DNA of 64,000 nucleotides from an uncultured Aquimarina sp. (lineage in GTDB: Bacteria; Bacteroidota; Bacteroidia; Flavobacteriales; Flavobacteriaceae): assembly GCA_947498595.1 (NCBI GenBank), contig CANMKX010000009.1, positions 116,749 to 180,748 on the forward strand, read 5' to 3'. Positions 9,531-17,581 of this stretch are shown here, one piece after another (position 1 is the stretch's first letter; the number at the start of each line of letters is the position of its first letter). A model generated the notes under the pieces. It searched no databases and was not told the DNA's origin. It was given only the letters and a program-made list of their open reading frames with translations. The translations under genes and the position numbers were made by a program.

Positions 9531-9977
9531 TTAACTTCCGAAAGAAATCATCTGGAAATATTTTACGTCTATTGTTTTTCCATCCTTATGTCCTGGTCTC
9601 CATCTTTCCATTAATTTAATAATACGAACTGCTTCTTCATCTAATAATGGATGAACTTTTCTAGCAACAATAATGTCTTTTACATATCCATCTTTTCCTA
9701 CATAAAACTGCACAACAACTTTACCTTTTATTTTTTGGCTTTTTGCTTTATCTGGATATTTATAGTTCTTAATAATGTGTTTTTTAATACCATCTTTTCC
9801 TTTTGGATACGCAGGGTATGCGTCTGGAGTTACAGGTAGCATTTTTTCATCGTATACATCTCCTGCTACTTCTTGATATTTTTTCTTTTCTGGGAAATCT
9901 TCTTCAGAATATAAATCCTGAGCACCGACACTTGAGGTAATTATCAGTGTAAAAATTAATAATAATAATCTATTCAT
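9531..9977 (-). CDS. Secreted TonB C-terminal domain protein
   Basis: A 148-residue protein from the ATG at 9977. The longer frame, starting at 10028, puts 17 residues before a clear signal peptide and was rejected. The signal peptide ends near SSVGAQ. The C-terminal domain (about 60-148) matches TonB_C: KYPDKAKSQKIKGKVVVQF, then YVKDIIVARKVHPLLDEEAVRIIKL and WRPGHKDGKTIDVKY. It lacks the membrane anchor and proline-rich spacer of a true TonB, so it is probably a periplasmic relative and not the energy transducer. It is convergent with the cobalamin operon. Confidence 0.85.
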   Translation of the reverse strand: MNRLLLLIFTLIITSSVGAQDLYSEEDFPEKKKYQEVAGDVYDEKMLPVTPDAYPAYPKGKDGIKKHIIKNYKYPDKAKSQKIKGKVVVQFYVGKDGYVKDIIVARKVHPLLDEEAVRIIKLMERWRPGHKDGKTIDVKYFQMISFGS

Positions 9978-10166
9978 AGGGTTAGTTTTGTGGGGATTTA
10001 ACATAAAAAATAGTTGCCAATGATACAAATTCTATCTTTTATCAACAAGCATTTATATGTAAAAAAAACGTTATCAATTCTTTTATTCTGCCCATAAAGA
10101 TACATATTTTATCGATAAAATAAAACTATAATCAATTGACCATCAATAAAAATACCGTAACCAGAT

Positions 10167-12086
10167 TCAGGTTTCTACACTATTTGGCCATTGATGAATC
10201 TGTGGCTTCTTCATATCTAATATGGAAGTTCTCTCTGTATATTTTGTCATAAATTTTAACATTTGTTTTCTAAAGTGGAGCAATCCAATATTAGAATTAC
10301 TGTTCTTTTCTTCATCAAAAAATAACGCTGTATCTACTCCTGTTACAGGGATCATAGGCTGATATGGAGCAGAATCAATCAATGTATAATAAAATGTAAT
10401 CATTTCTCCAATTGTTCCTGTATTTGGTAAATAATTTAAGATCTCTTGAGTACCTACTTCTTCAGATGGATCTGGCAATAAAGAATCTTGTAAGCATGGT
10501 GGGAAATTACTTACAAAAGAAAGCGCCGGATTGATCGTTGAGTTCAACCTAGAGATTCCGTGGATCGTAATTCTATATAAAAGACTAGTCATTACTGACT
10601 TTAAAGCTTTTTTTGTTTTCATTTTTGGTAATCCTCGTATATTACCTTCATCTTTTTTTCCTGTTATTTTGATCCAATCTTGTAATATTTCATCTTTTTC
10701 TATAGCCTCATCATTTTTATAATTATCATCTATATATGACTCTACGTATGCTTCTACTATATCCCAAACTTCTAGTGTATATCCAACTATAGGATACATA
10801 TCCCATGGTTCATTATTTGTAAAATCAGCTTCAATCAACCCCAATTTCTTTATCATTACTTTAGGATCATCATCAAAAAAGCTTCTTTTTTTTGCATATT
10901 CATTTATTAAATTTAAAAACTCCTCAGCAGTTTTTAAAGACGTTGGTGGTGCTATATCTTTCCATAAAAATAATAGCACATTATTAAATCCTATTATGTG
11001 TTTTGCATGAGGTGCTACAAGTTCTGAAATTGTATGAGAATTGGGTAATGTATTATTAATATTCATAATCATTGAAGCTGTAACAATATGCCATGGATAT
11101 ACATGCCCTAACCAGATACCATATACTGTTACGGATACTTTAACTGCTTGTAATGCGTATATCCATGCTCCAGAAGTAGCGTTATTTATAGTATAAAGTA
11201 CCTTTTTTTTGTTTTTATTATCTATTATTGATATGGCAAAAGGAGTTATTTTTTTTGTTGAAACATCTCTTTTTAACCATGTAAATGTAGTTGGAGTAAA
11301 TCGCTCTGCTCCTTGTATCCATTGAGGTTCCAATGAGCTTAAAATTCGCATATCAATACAATAAAGATTTCCTTCATTATATAGTATATCCATTTCGGAT
11401 GTCCATTCGGTTTTAAACTCTTTTACATATTCATGATAATTATTATTTAGTACTTTTTGTAAAATCAATAAATTATATGCTATTCCATAATTAGCTATCA
11501 TTGGAAAGAAAACATCCGTAGCTGCTTGAGCATCTAATAATGTATTTGCCCATTTTTTTAATGTTTTTTGCTTACCATAATCATATATTCCACCAAATGT
11601 AGTCCACGAAATAGAAAATTGTTCCGGACTATCTAAATGTAAATCGGTTAATGTATTAGGTTTTATTGCGTCTATTATTTTTTTAGTAGGATTTAGTTTT
11701 TCTTTAATAAAGTCAGCATCTTGAAATCTAAAAAGTGTTTCATTCTTTATTTCTTGACGCAAACTTGCTAATGACGTTTCTTTATTTCTGTTATCTTTAA
11801 CTCCATAAACAAATGTATACGCATTTGCCGTTACTCCTTTAATTGTATATTGAGTAATCAATCCATGTTTAGCTTGTTGTATTTCTTTAATTCTTTCAAA
11901 AAGATTTACTAGTGTTTCAGCTATACTTTTAAGTTCGATAGGATATGCTGGCATACATTGAAATCCTAATTCTTGTAAAGGTAACTGATATATGTTATTT
12001 TGTTTGTTTTTAGGAACTAGATATAGCTTACGAACAACAAATATTATCGCAATCATAACTCCTATTACAATAAGAAATGTTTTCAT
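10167..12086 (-). CDS. Membrane-anchored lipoxygenase-like protein with altered iron ligands
   Basis: A 639-residue protein with one N-terminal hydrophobic helix (residues 4-19) and then a lipoxygenase-like catalytic domain. Lipoxygenases dioxygenate polyunsaturated fatty acids with a non-haem iron. The family pattern is visible: AWIYALQAVK, then the two iron histidines H328 and H333 (spaced by five, as usual), LPNSHTISELVAPHAKHIIGFN (H351, H360, N368), and YPIVGYTLEVWDIVEAYVESY. The third histidine is probably H509 in RITIHGISRLN. The usual asparagine four residues later is R513 (an N lies at 515). The protein ends in PNSVET where lipoxygenases end in PNSxxI, so the terminal ligand isoleucine is threonine. 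Activity is therefore uncertain. The gene stands alone. Confidence 0.8.
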   Translation of the reverse strand: MKTFLIVIGVMIAIIFVVRKLYLVPKNKQNNIYQLPLQELGFQCMPAYPIELKSIAETLVNLFERIKEIQQAKHGLITQYTIKGVTANAYTFVYGVKDNRNKETSLASLRQEIKNETLFRFQDADFIKEKLNPTKKIIDAIKPNTLTDLHLDSPEQFSISWTTFGGIYDYGKQKTLKKWANTLLDAQAATDVFFPMIANYGIAYNLLILQKVLNNNYHEYVKEFKTEWTSEMDILYNEGNLYCIDMRILSSLEPQWIQGAERFTPTTFTWLKRDVSTKKITPFAISIIDNKNKKKVLYTINNATSGAWIYALQAVKVSVTVYGIWLGHVYPWHIVTASMIMNINNTLPNSHTISELVAPHAKHIIGFNNVLLFLWKDIAPPTSLKTAEEFLNLINEYAKKRSFFDDDPKVMIKKLGLIEADFTNNEPWDMYPIVGYTLEVWDIVEAYVESYIDDNYKNDEAIEKDEILQDWIKITGKKDEGNIRGLPKMKTKKALKSVMTSLLYRITIHGISRLNSTINPALSFVSNFPPCLQDSLLPDPSEEVGTQEILNYLPNTGTIGEMITFYYTLIDSAPYQPMIPVTGVDTALFFDEEKNSNSNIGLLHFRKQMLKFMTKYTERTSILDMKKPQIHQWPNSVET

Positions 12087-12265
12087 TTTGTTTTTTTAAT
12101 ATGAGGTCAGATCAATCTCGTAAATGTAAAAAAACCTTTTGATAATGAATTACGTATAAACATTCACATATATACGTAAAAACCTTATTTATATCCAATT
12201 AAGTCTTTTCATTATTTTTAGGATTCATTTTAATATATCTTATTTTAGATAACAAACAATTAATT

Positions 12266-12325
12266 TAAAATGTATAAAAAAGAGGTAATGATTAGATAAT
12301 CATTACCTCTTTTTTATACATTTTA
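12266..12325 (-). terminator. Very long perfect hairpin after the endonuclease gene
   Basis: The two 28-nt arms (12266-12293 and 12298-12325) are perfect complements around a 4-nt loop, AGAT. T and A runs inside the arms allow termination in either direction. It lies 31 bp past the stop of the secreted endonuclease and ahead of the lipoxygenase-like gene. Confidence 0.85.
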
Positions 12326-12356
12326 AAAGTTATAGTCTAAATAGCTATTCTTCCAT

Positions 12357-15332
12357 TTATTGTTTTACAAAACGTTCTGTATATTTTTGAGCTCCTTGAT
12401 TAACTACTATTATATACATCCCTGTTTTTAATTCATCTAATCTAATTTCTTTAGAAGACACTTCTCCTCTTTTAACGATCTGTCCTATATGATTCATTAT
12501 TTGATAAGATGCATTGTTTGCATCTCTCAAGTTAATCATTAAATGATCTTTAGCTGGATTAGGATATATGTCAAAATCAAGCGTATTAACTGTTAATTCT
12601 GTATTTGTAGTTTCTGCATTTTTAGAAGATGTACCTATACAAAAATCATTAGAATCTGTATTAGTATATGTAGCTCCTGTTGCTAATGTAGCTCCTGTTG
12701 CTAAATTAGTCAATGTATAAGAACCATTACCAAAATTACAGCACATACCATCTCCATAAGCATCTTTCATTACCAAAGTATAACATCCATTAGCTAATGT
12801 CTCTGTAATTTTTAAAGTAGAATTATCGGCTTGTGATCCATAAGTTCCTCCAGAAAAGATTACTTGATTATCATCATTTCTAATTTCCCAACTTGTTTCT
12901 TCTGGATATTGATCAAATGTAATTGCTAATTCTACAACCGCATTTGTATTTACTGTTGTAGTTGCTGTTGTTAAACTAACATTATCAATTGCCATATCAC
13001 CTTGCCAAGTTGTTCCTGTAATACCGTTAAATCTCAATTTAACGGTAGCACCTATATAACTATTTAAATTTACGGTAGCAGTTTCCCATGAATTTCCTTG
13101 ATTTCCTGATTTATTCCAAACACTAGTCCAAGTCAAACCATTATCTGTACTTGCTTCTAATGCTAAACTTCCCATAGTGTCTGCTCCATACATATGGTAT
13201 TTAAATCCAAATGTAGCTTGATTAGCTGAACTTAAATCAAAACAAGGTGAGTTTAAAATAGCTCTATCATTCGAATTATTAGGAGAAGAAGATTCCATAT
13301 ACATATAATATGTTCCTTCTGTTGCACTTGTTGGTCCTGTATTATTTGAAGTTGTATCACCCGAATGATTAGTCCAATTAAAATTATCACCCGTTGTAGC
13401 TTGAGTCCAAGCTCCTAGTGTATTTTCAAAACTTTCTGAATATGGGTAACTTGTAATTCCACCAGAACATCCTGTTGGTATAGGTGATTCAGTTGTTACG
13501 GTTATAGTTCTTGTAGTAGAAACATTTCCTGCTGCATCTTTAGCTCTAACTCCAAAAGTATACGATGTCCCTGCCGTCAATCCTGTAACAGAAAATGATG
13601 TATTAGTTATGTTTCCTATACTAACTGCTCCTCTATAAACATCATATCCAGTTACTGCTGTATTATCTGTTGCTGCATTCCAAGATAAAGTTACTGTTGT
13701 TTCTGTAATATTAGATGCTGAAAAATTAGTTGGTATTGATGGTGCCGTAGTATCTGGAACACTACCTCCATTAATAGTATGTGAACCTAATCCTTCTGAT
13801 GTATTAGAAGCTAAAGAATCCCATTCGTTTACTGTATATGTTGTATTAGGTGTTGTTACAGAATTCTTACGTCTTAATGTTTTATTTTGTCCAAAATTAG
13901 CACTTCCTCCATTAAAAGTTCCAATGATATCAACCAGTACATTATTTTTAAATAATCCGATTGGATCATTACCGTTAAATGTTACAGTAGCATCTGTTGA
14001 AGTTTTATCAGCTGCATTTTTTATTTCACTTGAAGCTGAACTATTGGCAACTACATATACAAAACCATTACTCAATGTACCAGATAATGGTACTGCTGTT
14101 GACCAATTACCGGATCCATTTGTTTGTTTTTTAATGCTATATGCAGAAAGATTTACAGAACTTCCTGTAAAATTAGCTATTTCGTATGCTTTATTATTTG
14201 AAGACCCTTCAACATACTCTGAAAAGAATAATTCTGAAACTTGTCCTCCTGTATCTTGATCATTAGTAGAAAGTATTGCTGCTTGACTGATTCCTGATTT
14301 ATTACCTGCTGCATCTTTTGCTTTAATAGTAAAAGAATATGAAGTAGCTGGGGTTAATCCAGTAGCTGTATAAGATGTTGTCGTTGTTGTTTGTATTAAT
14401 GTATTGTTAGCAAAAACTTCATATCCAGTAACTCCAGTATTATCTGTTGCTGTAGACCAACTTACATCTATAGTTGTTGTTGTTGCATTTGATGCGATTA
14501 CATTTGATGGAATAGATGGTGCTTCTGTATCTGTATTACCACCAGTATTACCAAAACGATTTTCTGCTTGAGGTCCACCCCAAATAGTAGTAGCAAATGC
14601 AGGATTATCAATAAATGGATTTCTATTTCCCTGAATTCCTGCTATAACATTGTTACGTTGAATTTCAAAAGCATTTACTGGATCTTCTGCATTCCATTCT
14701 AAAAACAATTGTAACATATTAGAATCTGAAGGTACAGTAGCTCCTACTCCAACATTAGTTGGTAAACATCTATTTCCATAACGTAAATATACATACATCA
14801 TCATTCTTGCAACATCACCTTTATACTCATCTCCTGGGTACCAGTGACCTTGAGAAGTAGTTGTTGAGTTACCACTACCGTCTGCAAATTTCTTACTACT
14901 TCTAGTAGAGTTACGTCTTGTATCTGCTGCTCTTATATGATGTGCATCAGATCCTGGCCCTGATGTTCCTAAATTAGGGTTTCCTAATGATTTTGGATAT
15001 ACATGTTCTCTGTTCCACTCAGTAGTTCCTCCTCCATTACTGTTTACATCACGAGTTCTATCTGTAGTCAAATCTCCATCTGTATCATTAAATCCATATA
15101 TCAAAATTACTTTTGTTGGATCGTTAGGATCTGCATCAGCTTGTTGCAATGCATTCCAAACTCCAGGTGTATATGATATTAAAGATACATGTGTGTTTGT
15201 TATTTTTGCTTCCAATGCAGATTTTAAGGAGTTTCCTGTTAAGGTAATATCTACATTATTATAATAAGTAGGTACTTGACAATACCCTATTATTGTAATA
15301 AAAAGAAATGCTAGGAGTAGATTTTTTTTCAT
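12357..15332 (-). CDS. Secreted multidomain endonuclease I with T9SS sorting domain
   Basis: A 991-residue exported nuclease. A signal peptide (residues 1-18) is followed by an endonuclease I domain (about 20-255) with EWNREHVYPKS (105-115, H110) and SDAHHIRAADTRRN (128-141). This family cuts DNA and RNA without strong sequence preference. Next come a fibronectin III domain (about 270-355), a lamin-tail-like domain (about 365-515, LFFSEYVEGSSNNKAYEI) and a second fibronectin III domain (about 530-615). A MAM-like jelly-roll part (about 625-790) and a beta-rich domain (about 800-905) follow. The C-terminal T9SS type A sorting domain begins near FDIYPNPAKD (about 915). Expected roles are extracellular DNA degradation and nutrient release. 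It is monocistronic and intact. Confidence 0.92.
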   Translation of the reverse strand: MKKNLLLAFLFITIIGYCQVPTYYNNVDITLTGNSLKSALEAKITNTHVSLISYTPGVWNALQQADADPNDPTKVILIYGFNDTDGDLTTDRTRDVNSNGGGTTEWNREHVYPKSLGNPNLGTSGPGSDAHHIRAADTRRNSTRSSKKFADGSGNSTTTSQGHWYPGDEYKGDVARMMMYVYLRYGNRCLPTNVGVGATVPSDSNMLQLFLEWNAEDPVNAFEIQRNNVIAGIQGNRNPFIDNPAFATTIWGGPQAENRFGNTGGNTDTEAPSIPSNVIASNATTTTIDVSWSTATDNTGVTGYEVFANNTLIQTTTTTSYTATGLTPATSYSFTIKAKDAAGNKSGISQAAILSTNDQDTGGQVSELFFSEYVEGSSNNKAYEIANFTGSSVNLSAYSIKKQTNGSGNWSTAVPLSGTLSNGFVYVVANSSASSEIKNAADKTSTDATVTFNGNDPIGLFKNNVLVDIIGTFNGGSANFGQNKTLRRKNSVTTPNTTYTVNEWDSLASNTSEGLGSHTINGGSVPDTTAPSIPTNFSASNITETTVTLSWNAATDNTAVTGYDVYRGAVSIGNITNTSFSVTGLTAGTSYTFGVRAKDAAGNVSTTRTITVTTESPIPTGCSGGITSYPYSESFENTLGAWTQATTGDNFNWTNHSGDTTSNNTGPTSATEGTYYMYMESSSPNNSNDRAILNSPCFDLSSANQATFGFKYHMYGADTMGSLALEASTDNGLTWTSVWNKSGNQGNSWETATVNLNSYIGATVKLRFNGITGTTWQGDMAIDNVSLTTATTTVNTNAVVELAITFDQYPEETSWEIRNDDNQVIFSGGTYGSQADNSTLKITETLANGCYTLVMKDAYGDGMCCNFGNGSYTLTNLATGATLATGATYTNTDSNDFCIGTSSKNAETTNTELTVNTLDFDIYPNPAKDHLMINLRDANNASYQIMNHIGQIVKRGEVSSKEIRLDELKTGMYIIVVNQGAQKYTERFVKQ

Positions 15333-15753
15333 GTGTTTACGTTGAGTTTATGTTTCGTTAAAAATACGGGCAAAATTACACTAAGTATTTAATTTTGATA
15401 CAATTCGTACATTATCAAATTGTTATGTTTTTATATACTAGTATTTATGTATTATAAAAACTTCAACATATTAACTTACAATACTTTGAAAAAAATCAAG
15501 TTTTATCAGATTCTTAAAAAGAATACAATATTTATAGTAAAACCTCATGAATCATACGTTAAGTCTACATTATTAGTAATAACAGGTATTAAATATTTTC
15601 TTAATAAAAAGTTAACAAAAGCATTTTATATAAAAATAACAATAGAAAAAATACAATTTAAAGTACTAGTAATATTATTTTCACATCTTTAATATGCAAG
15701 TAAACCTTTGTTCTAAAAAGGAAAAAAACTTGTAAAAAAATAAAAATTATTTT
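15333..15753. other. Intergenic region, nothing recognised
   Basis: This 420-bp AT-rich gap lies between the nitroreductase stop and the endonuclease start, both genes on the minus strand. It contains a 90-codon open frame (15420-15692, plus strand) that has no recognisable motif and looks like chance in AT-rich DNA. The promoter of the endonuclease gene must lie here. Confidence 0.6.
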
Positions 15754-16485
15754 TCACAAATGTTTATATACTTGTTCAAAAGGTATTCTAAATTGAGGTC
15801 CGTAAATACCATTTTCACTTCTTATTCCACATCCTAACACCATATTAATTTCTGTACCTAGAGGTAGTTTTAATATTTTTTTTATACGCAATGTATCGCT
15901 TCCTTCCATAGGACAAGTATCATATCCTATAGCCGCCATGCTTATCATAAAATTCTGAGCTGCCAATCCTGCACTTTTATGAGCTACAATACGCATATCA
16001 CTCTTACGTACTTGACGGTACATTGGCTTAAACATTCCCACAATATTAAACCCTATATATTTTATCATTCCAAGGATTCCTAAAAAATCTGTGTAAATGG
16101 TCGGAATTATTTTTTTGTAATAATTGAATGCGAATTTCTCTCTTTTATTATATTCACTGTATTTTTTATTTCCATAAGAAGTTTTTAAAAATTTGATATT
16201 TTCATTTCTTCTTTGTCTCCATAAATCTTTTCGTACAACAACTACAACTAATTGTTTTGCTGTTTTCGCTGCATTTTGATCTAGACAAATAGGTTTCATT
16301 TTTTCAAGAATGTGGTGATCTGTTATGTGATGAAATTCCCATAACTGCATATTACTACTAGTAGCTGCTAATGTTGCATTTTCGATACATTTTTTTACTT
16401 TTTCTGTATCAATACTTTTCTTGTCGTCAAAAACTCTAACAGATCTTCTATATGCAATGGCTTCGCTTACTGTTTTTTCTTTCAT
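15754..16485 (-). CDS. Nitroreductase-family flavoprotein
   Basis: A 243-residue FMN-dependent oxidoreductase of the nitroreductase superfamily. The N-terminal AIAYRRSVRVF is the phosphate-binding RRSxR motif, and ATSSNMQLWEFHHI is the usual SxxNxQPWxF region with L for P. AGLAAQNFMISMAAIGYDTCPMEG and the closing GCGIRSENGIYGPQFR fit the fold. An unusually long basic middle part (about 95-150) with hydrophobic stretches is inserted compared with minimal family members. The substrate cannot be deduced. Its 5' end faces the peptide cluster in divergent orientation, with a 155-bp gap. Confidence 0.88.
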   Translation of the reverse strand: MKEKTVSEAIAYRRSVRVFDDKKSIDTEKVKKCIENATLAATSSNMQLWEFHHITDHHILEKMKPICLDQNAAKTAKQLVVVVVRKDLWRQRRNENIKFLKTSYGNKKYSEYNKREKFAFNYYKKIIPTIYTDFLGILGMIKYIGFNIVGMFKPMYRQVRKSDMRIVAHKSAGLAAQNFMISMAAIGYDTCPMEGSDTLRIKKILKLPLGTEINMVLGCGIRSENGIYGPQFRIPFEQVYKHL

Positions 16486-16597
16486 CTTTATTTTTTAATT
16501 ATAGATCAACTTTATAAAATATAACTTTATTTTATAATCATCATATAAATATCCCACCTTTAATATGTGTTTTAACCTCAAACAATTATAAGTTTCA

Positions 16598-16620
16598 TAT
16601 AGTACTTTTATTCCTCATAA
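16598..16620 (+). promoter_or_regulatory. Promoter-like block before peptide gene 1, shared with gene 3
   Basis: The stretch TATAGTACTTTTATTCCTCA here closely matches 17313-17335 upstream of peptide gene 3, at a similar distance from each start codon. TACTTTTA inside it resembles the Bacteroidota -7 box TAnnTTTG. The shared block suggests that genes 1 and 3 are turned on together. Confidence 0.5.
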
Positions 16621-16640
16621 AAAACAAAATCATTTTAATC

Positions 16641-16829
16641 ATGAAAAAAATCTTAGATTTAAAAGGCATCAAAACATTAAGTAGAAATGAACAACAACAT
16701 ATAAAAGGAGCATGGGGACGCGTTTCTTGCTGCCCTACTGGTAGAGGATGTCGTCTTAATTTTGGTGGTGAAATTCACTGTGAGCCAGGATACTGTGATT
16801 CAAGAAGAGGTACTTGTATCTTATACTAA
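16641..16829 (+). CDS. Leader-containing cysteine-rich peptide 1
   Basis: A 62-residue precursor. The N-terminal leader (about 1-24) reads LDLKGIKTLSRNEQQHIKGA, the 'LxGIxxLSKxEQxxIxG' pattern of Bacteroidota secreted peptides, ending in a double-glycine-like GA site. The core has six cysteines spaced C-C-x5-C-x9-C-x4-C-x6-C and ends ILY. The leader should direct export and cleavage by a C39-type peptidase transporter, though none is encoded nearby. The core's function is unknown; bacteriocin-like or signalling roles are possible. It has its own promoter-like block and a strong terminator at 16857-16892. Confidence 0.82.
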   Translation: MKKILDLKGIKTLSRNEQQHIKGAWGRVSCCPTGRGCRLNFGGEIHCEPGYCDSRRGTCILY

Positions 16830-16856
16830 GCTCTTTTCTATAAAACGATACTTAGT

Positions 16857-16892
16857 AAGAGAGCTTTATTGTTTTAAAGCTCTCTTTTTTTT
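16857..16892 (+). terminator. Terminator after peptide gene 1
   Basis: A 12-bp perfect stem (16857-16868 with 16875-16886) and a 6-nt loop, followed by a T run to 16892. It is a textbook intrinsic terminator between peptide genes 1 and 2. Confidence 0.92.
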
Positions 16893-16921
16893 ATTATTAT
16901 TTATTAATATATTCTTTTATC

Positions 16922-17110
16922 ATGAAAAAAATACAATCACTCAAAGGTATTAAAATCCTTAACAAACTAGAACAACAAGAAATTAAAGGAGCGTGGAAAC
17001 AACATACATATTGTAAGGGGAATAATCAATGTTGCTTCCGTATCCCAAATGGTAATGAAATATGTGATGCTGGTTATTGTCTAAGTTCTGGCAGGTGCGT
17101 CTGGGCATAA
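16922..17110 (+). CDS. Leader-containing cysteine-rich peptide 2
   Basis: A 62-residue precursor with the leader SLKGIKILNKLEQQEIKGA and a six-cysteine core spaced C-x5-C-C-x9-C-x4-C-x5-C. The DAGYC and GRC segments correspond to EPGYC and GTC in peptide 1. Compared with peptide 1, one cysteine of the CC pair has moved across the first loop. The gene starts 92 bp after gene 1, beyond that gene's terminator, so it either relies on readthrough or has a promoter I cannot see. Its function is unknown. Confidence 0.8.
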   Translation: MKKIQSLKGIKILNKLEQQEIKGAWKQHTYCKGNNQCCFRIPNGNEICDAGYCLSSGRCVWA

Positions 17111-17168
17111 TATATATTGTTTGTGATATCTAATGCACACAGAATTTCATTAGCTATTAAACCTATTT

Positions 17169-17204
17169 AAGCGTTTCGAACTAAAATTCAGAACGCTTTT
17201 TTTT
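17169..17204 (+). terminator. Terminator after peptide gene 2
   Basis: An imperfect hairpin (17169-17180 with 17188-17198) containing a 7-bp perfect base, followed by a T run to 17204. Confidence 0.8.
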
Positions 17205-17312
17205 GGTTTAAATTAAAAAAATAACCTAGTAAGTTATAAAACTTTCTCCATAGTAACTCGTAACAATACCACAATTCTTATACGTATTTAACGTAACTAA
17301 TTTCCAAACACT

Positions 17313-17335
17313 TATAGTACTTTTAATCCACATTA
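17313..17335 (+). promoter_or_regulatory. Promoter-like block before peptide gene 3
   Basis: TATAGTACTTTTAATCCACA repeats, with few changes, the block at 16598-16620. It ends 16 bp before the ATG of peptide gene 3. This is the only conserved non-coding similarity seen between the two upstream regions. Confidence 0.5.
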
Positions 17336-17351
17336 AAAATAATATATAGTC

Positions 17352-17537
17352 ATGAATAAGATTTTAAATTTAGAGGGCATTAAAAAATTAAGTAAAAAAG
17401 AACAACGTCATGTAATAGGTTCTGCTAGAACAACTATTTCTTGTTGTGGTAGATCTAAATGTAGAATATCATACCCTGGTGGTAGTTTTTGCGAACCAGG
17501 AAGGTGTGATGATTTTGGTAGATGTATCCTATACTAA
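17352..17537 (+). CDS. Leader-containing cysteine-rich peptide 3
   Basis: A 61-residue precursor. The leader NLEGIKKLSKKEQRHVIGS is followed by a basic core with six cysteines spaced C-C-x4-C-x9-C-x4-C-x5-C, ending GRCILY as in peptide 1. It is the closest relative of peptide 1, and the two genes share an upstream block. A bidirectional hairpin at 17545-17571 separates it from the convergent ackA gene. Export and cleavage after the GS site are inferred from the leader family; the activity of the core is unknown. Confidence 0.82.
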   Translation: MNKILNLEGIKKLSKKEQRHVIGSARTTISCCGRSKCRISYPGGSFCEPGRCDDFGRCILY

Positions 17538-17544
17538 AAATAAA

Positions 17545-17571
17545 ACGGGAATTAATATTTTTAATTCCCGT
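17545..17571. terminator. Hairpin between peptide gene 3 and ackA
   Basis: An 11-bp perfect stem (17545-17555 with 17561-17571) with a 5-nt loop. The U-rich side is on the minus strand, so it best serves ackA, but it lies between two convergent stops. Confidence 0.75.
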
Positions 17572-17581
17572 GATTGATATA

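Noticed and set aside
15420..15692. 90-codon open frame between the nitroreductase and endonuclease genes
   Set aside because: Very rich in K, I, F, L and Y as expected for chance translation of AT-rich DNA; no motif, no signal or leader, and antisense to the local gene direction.
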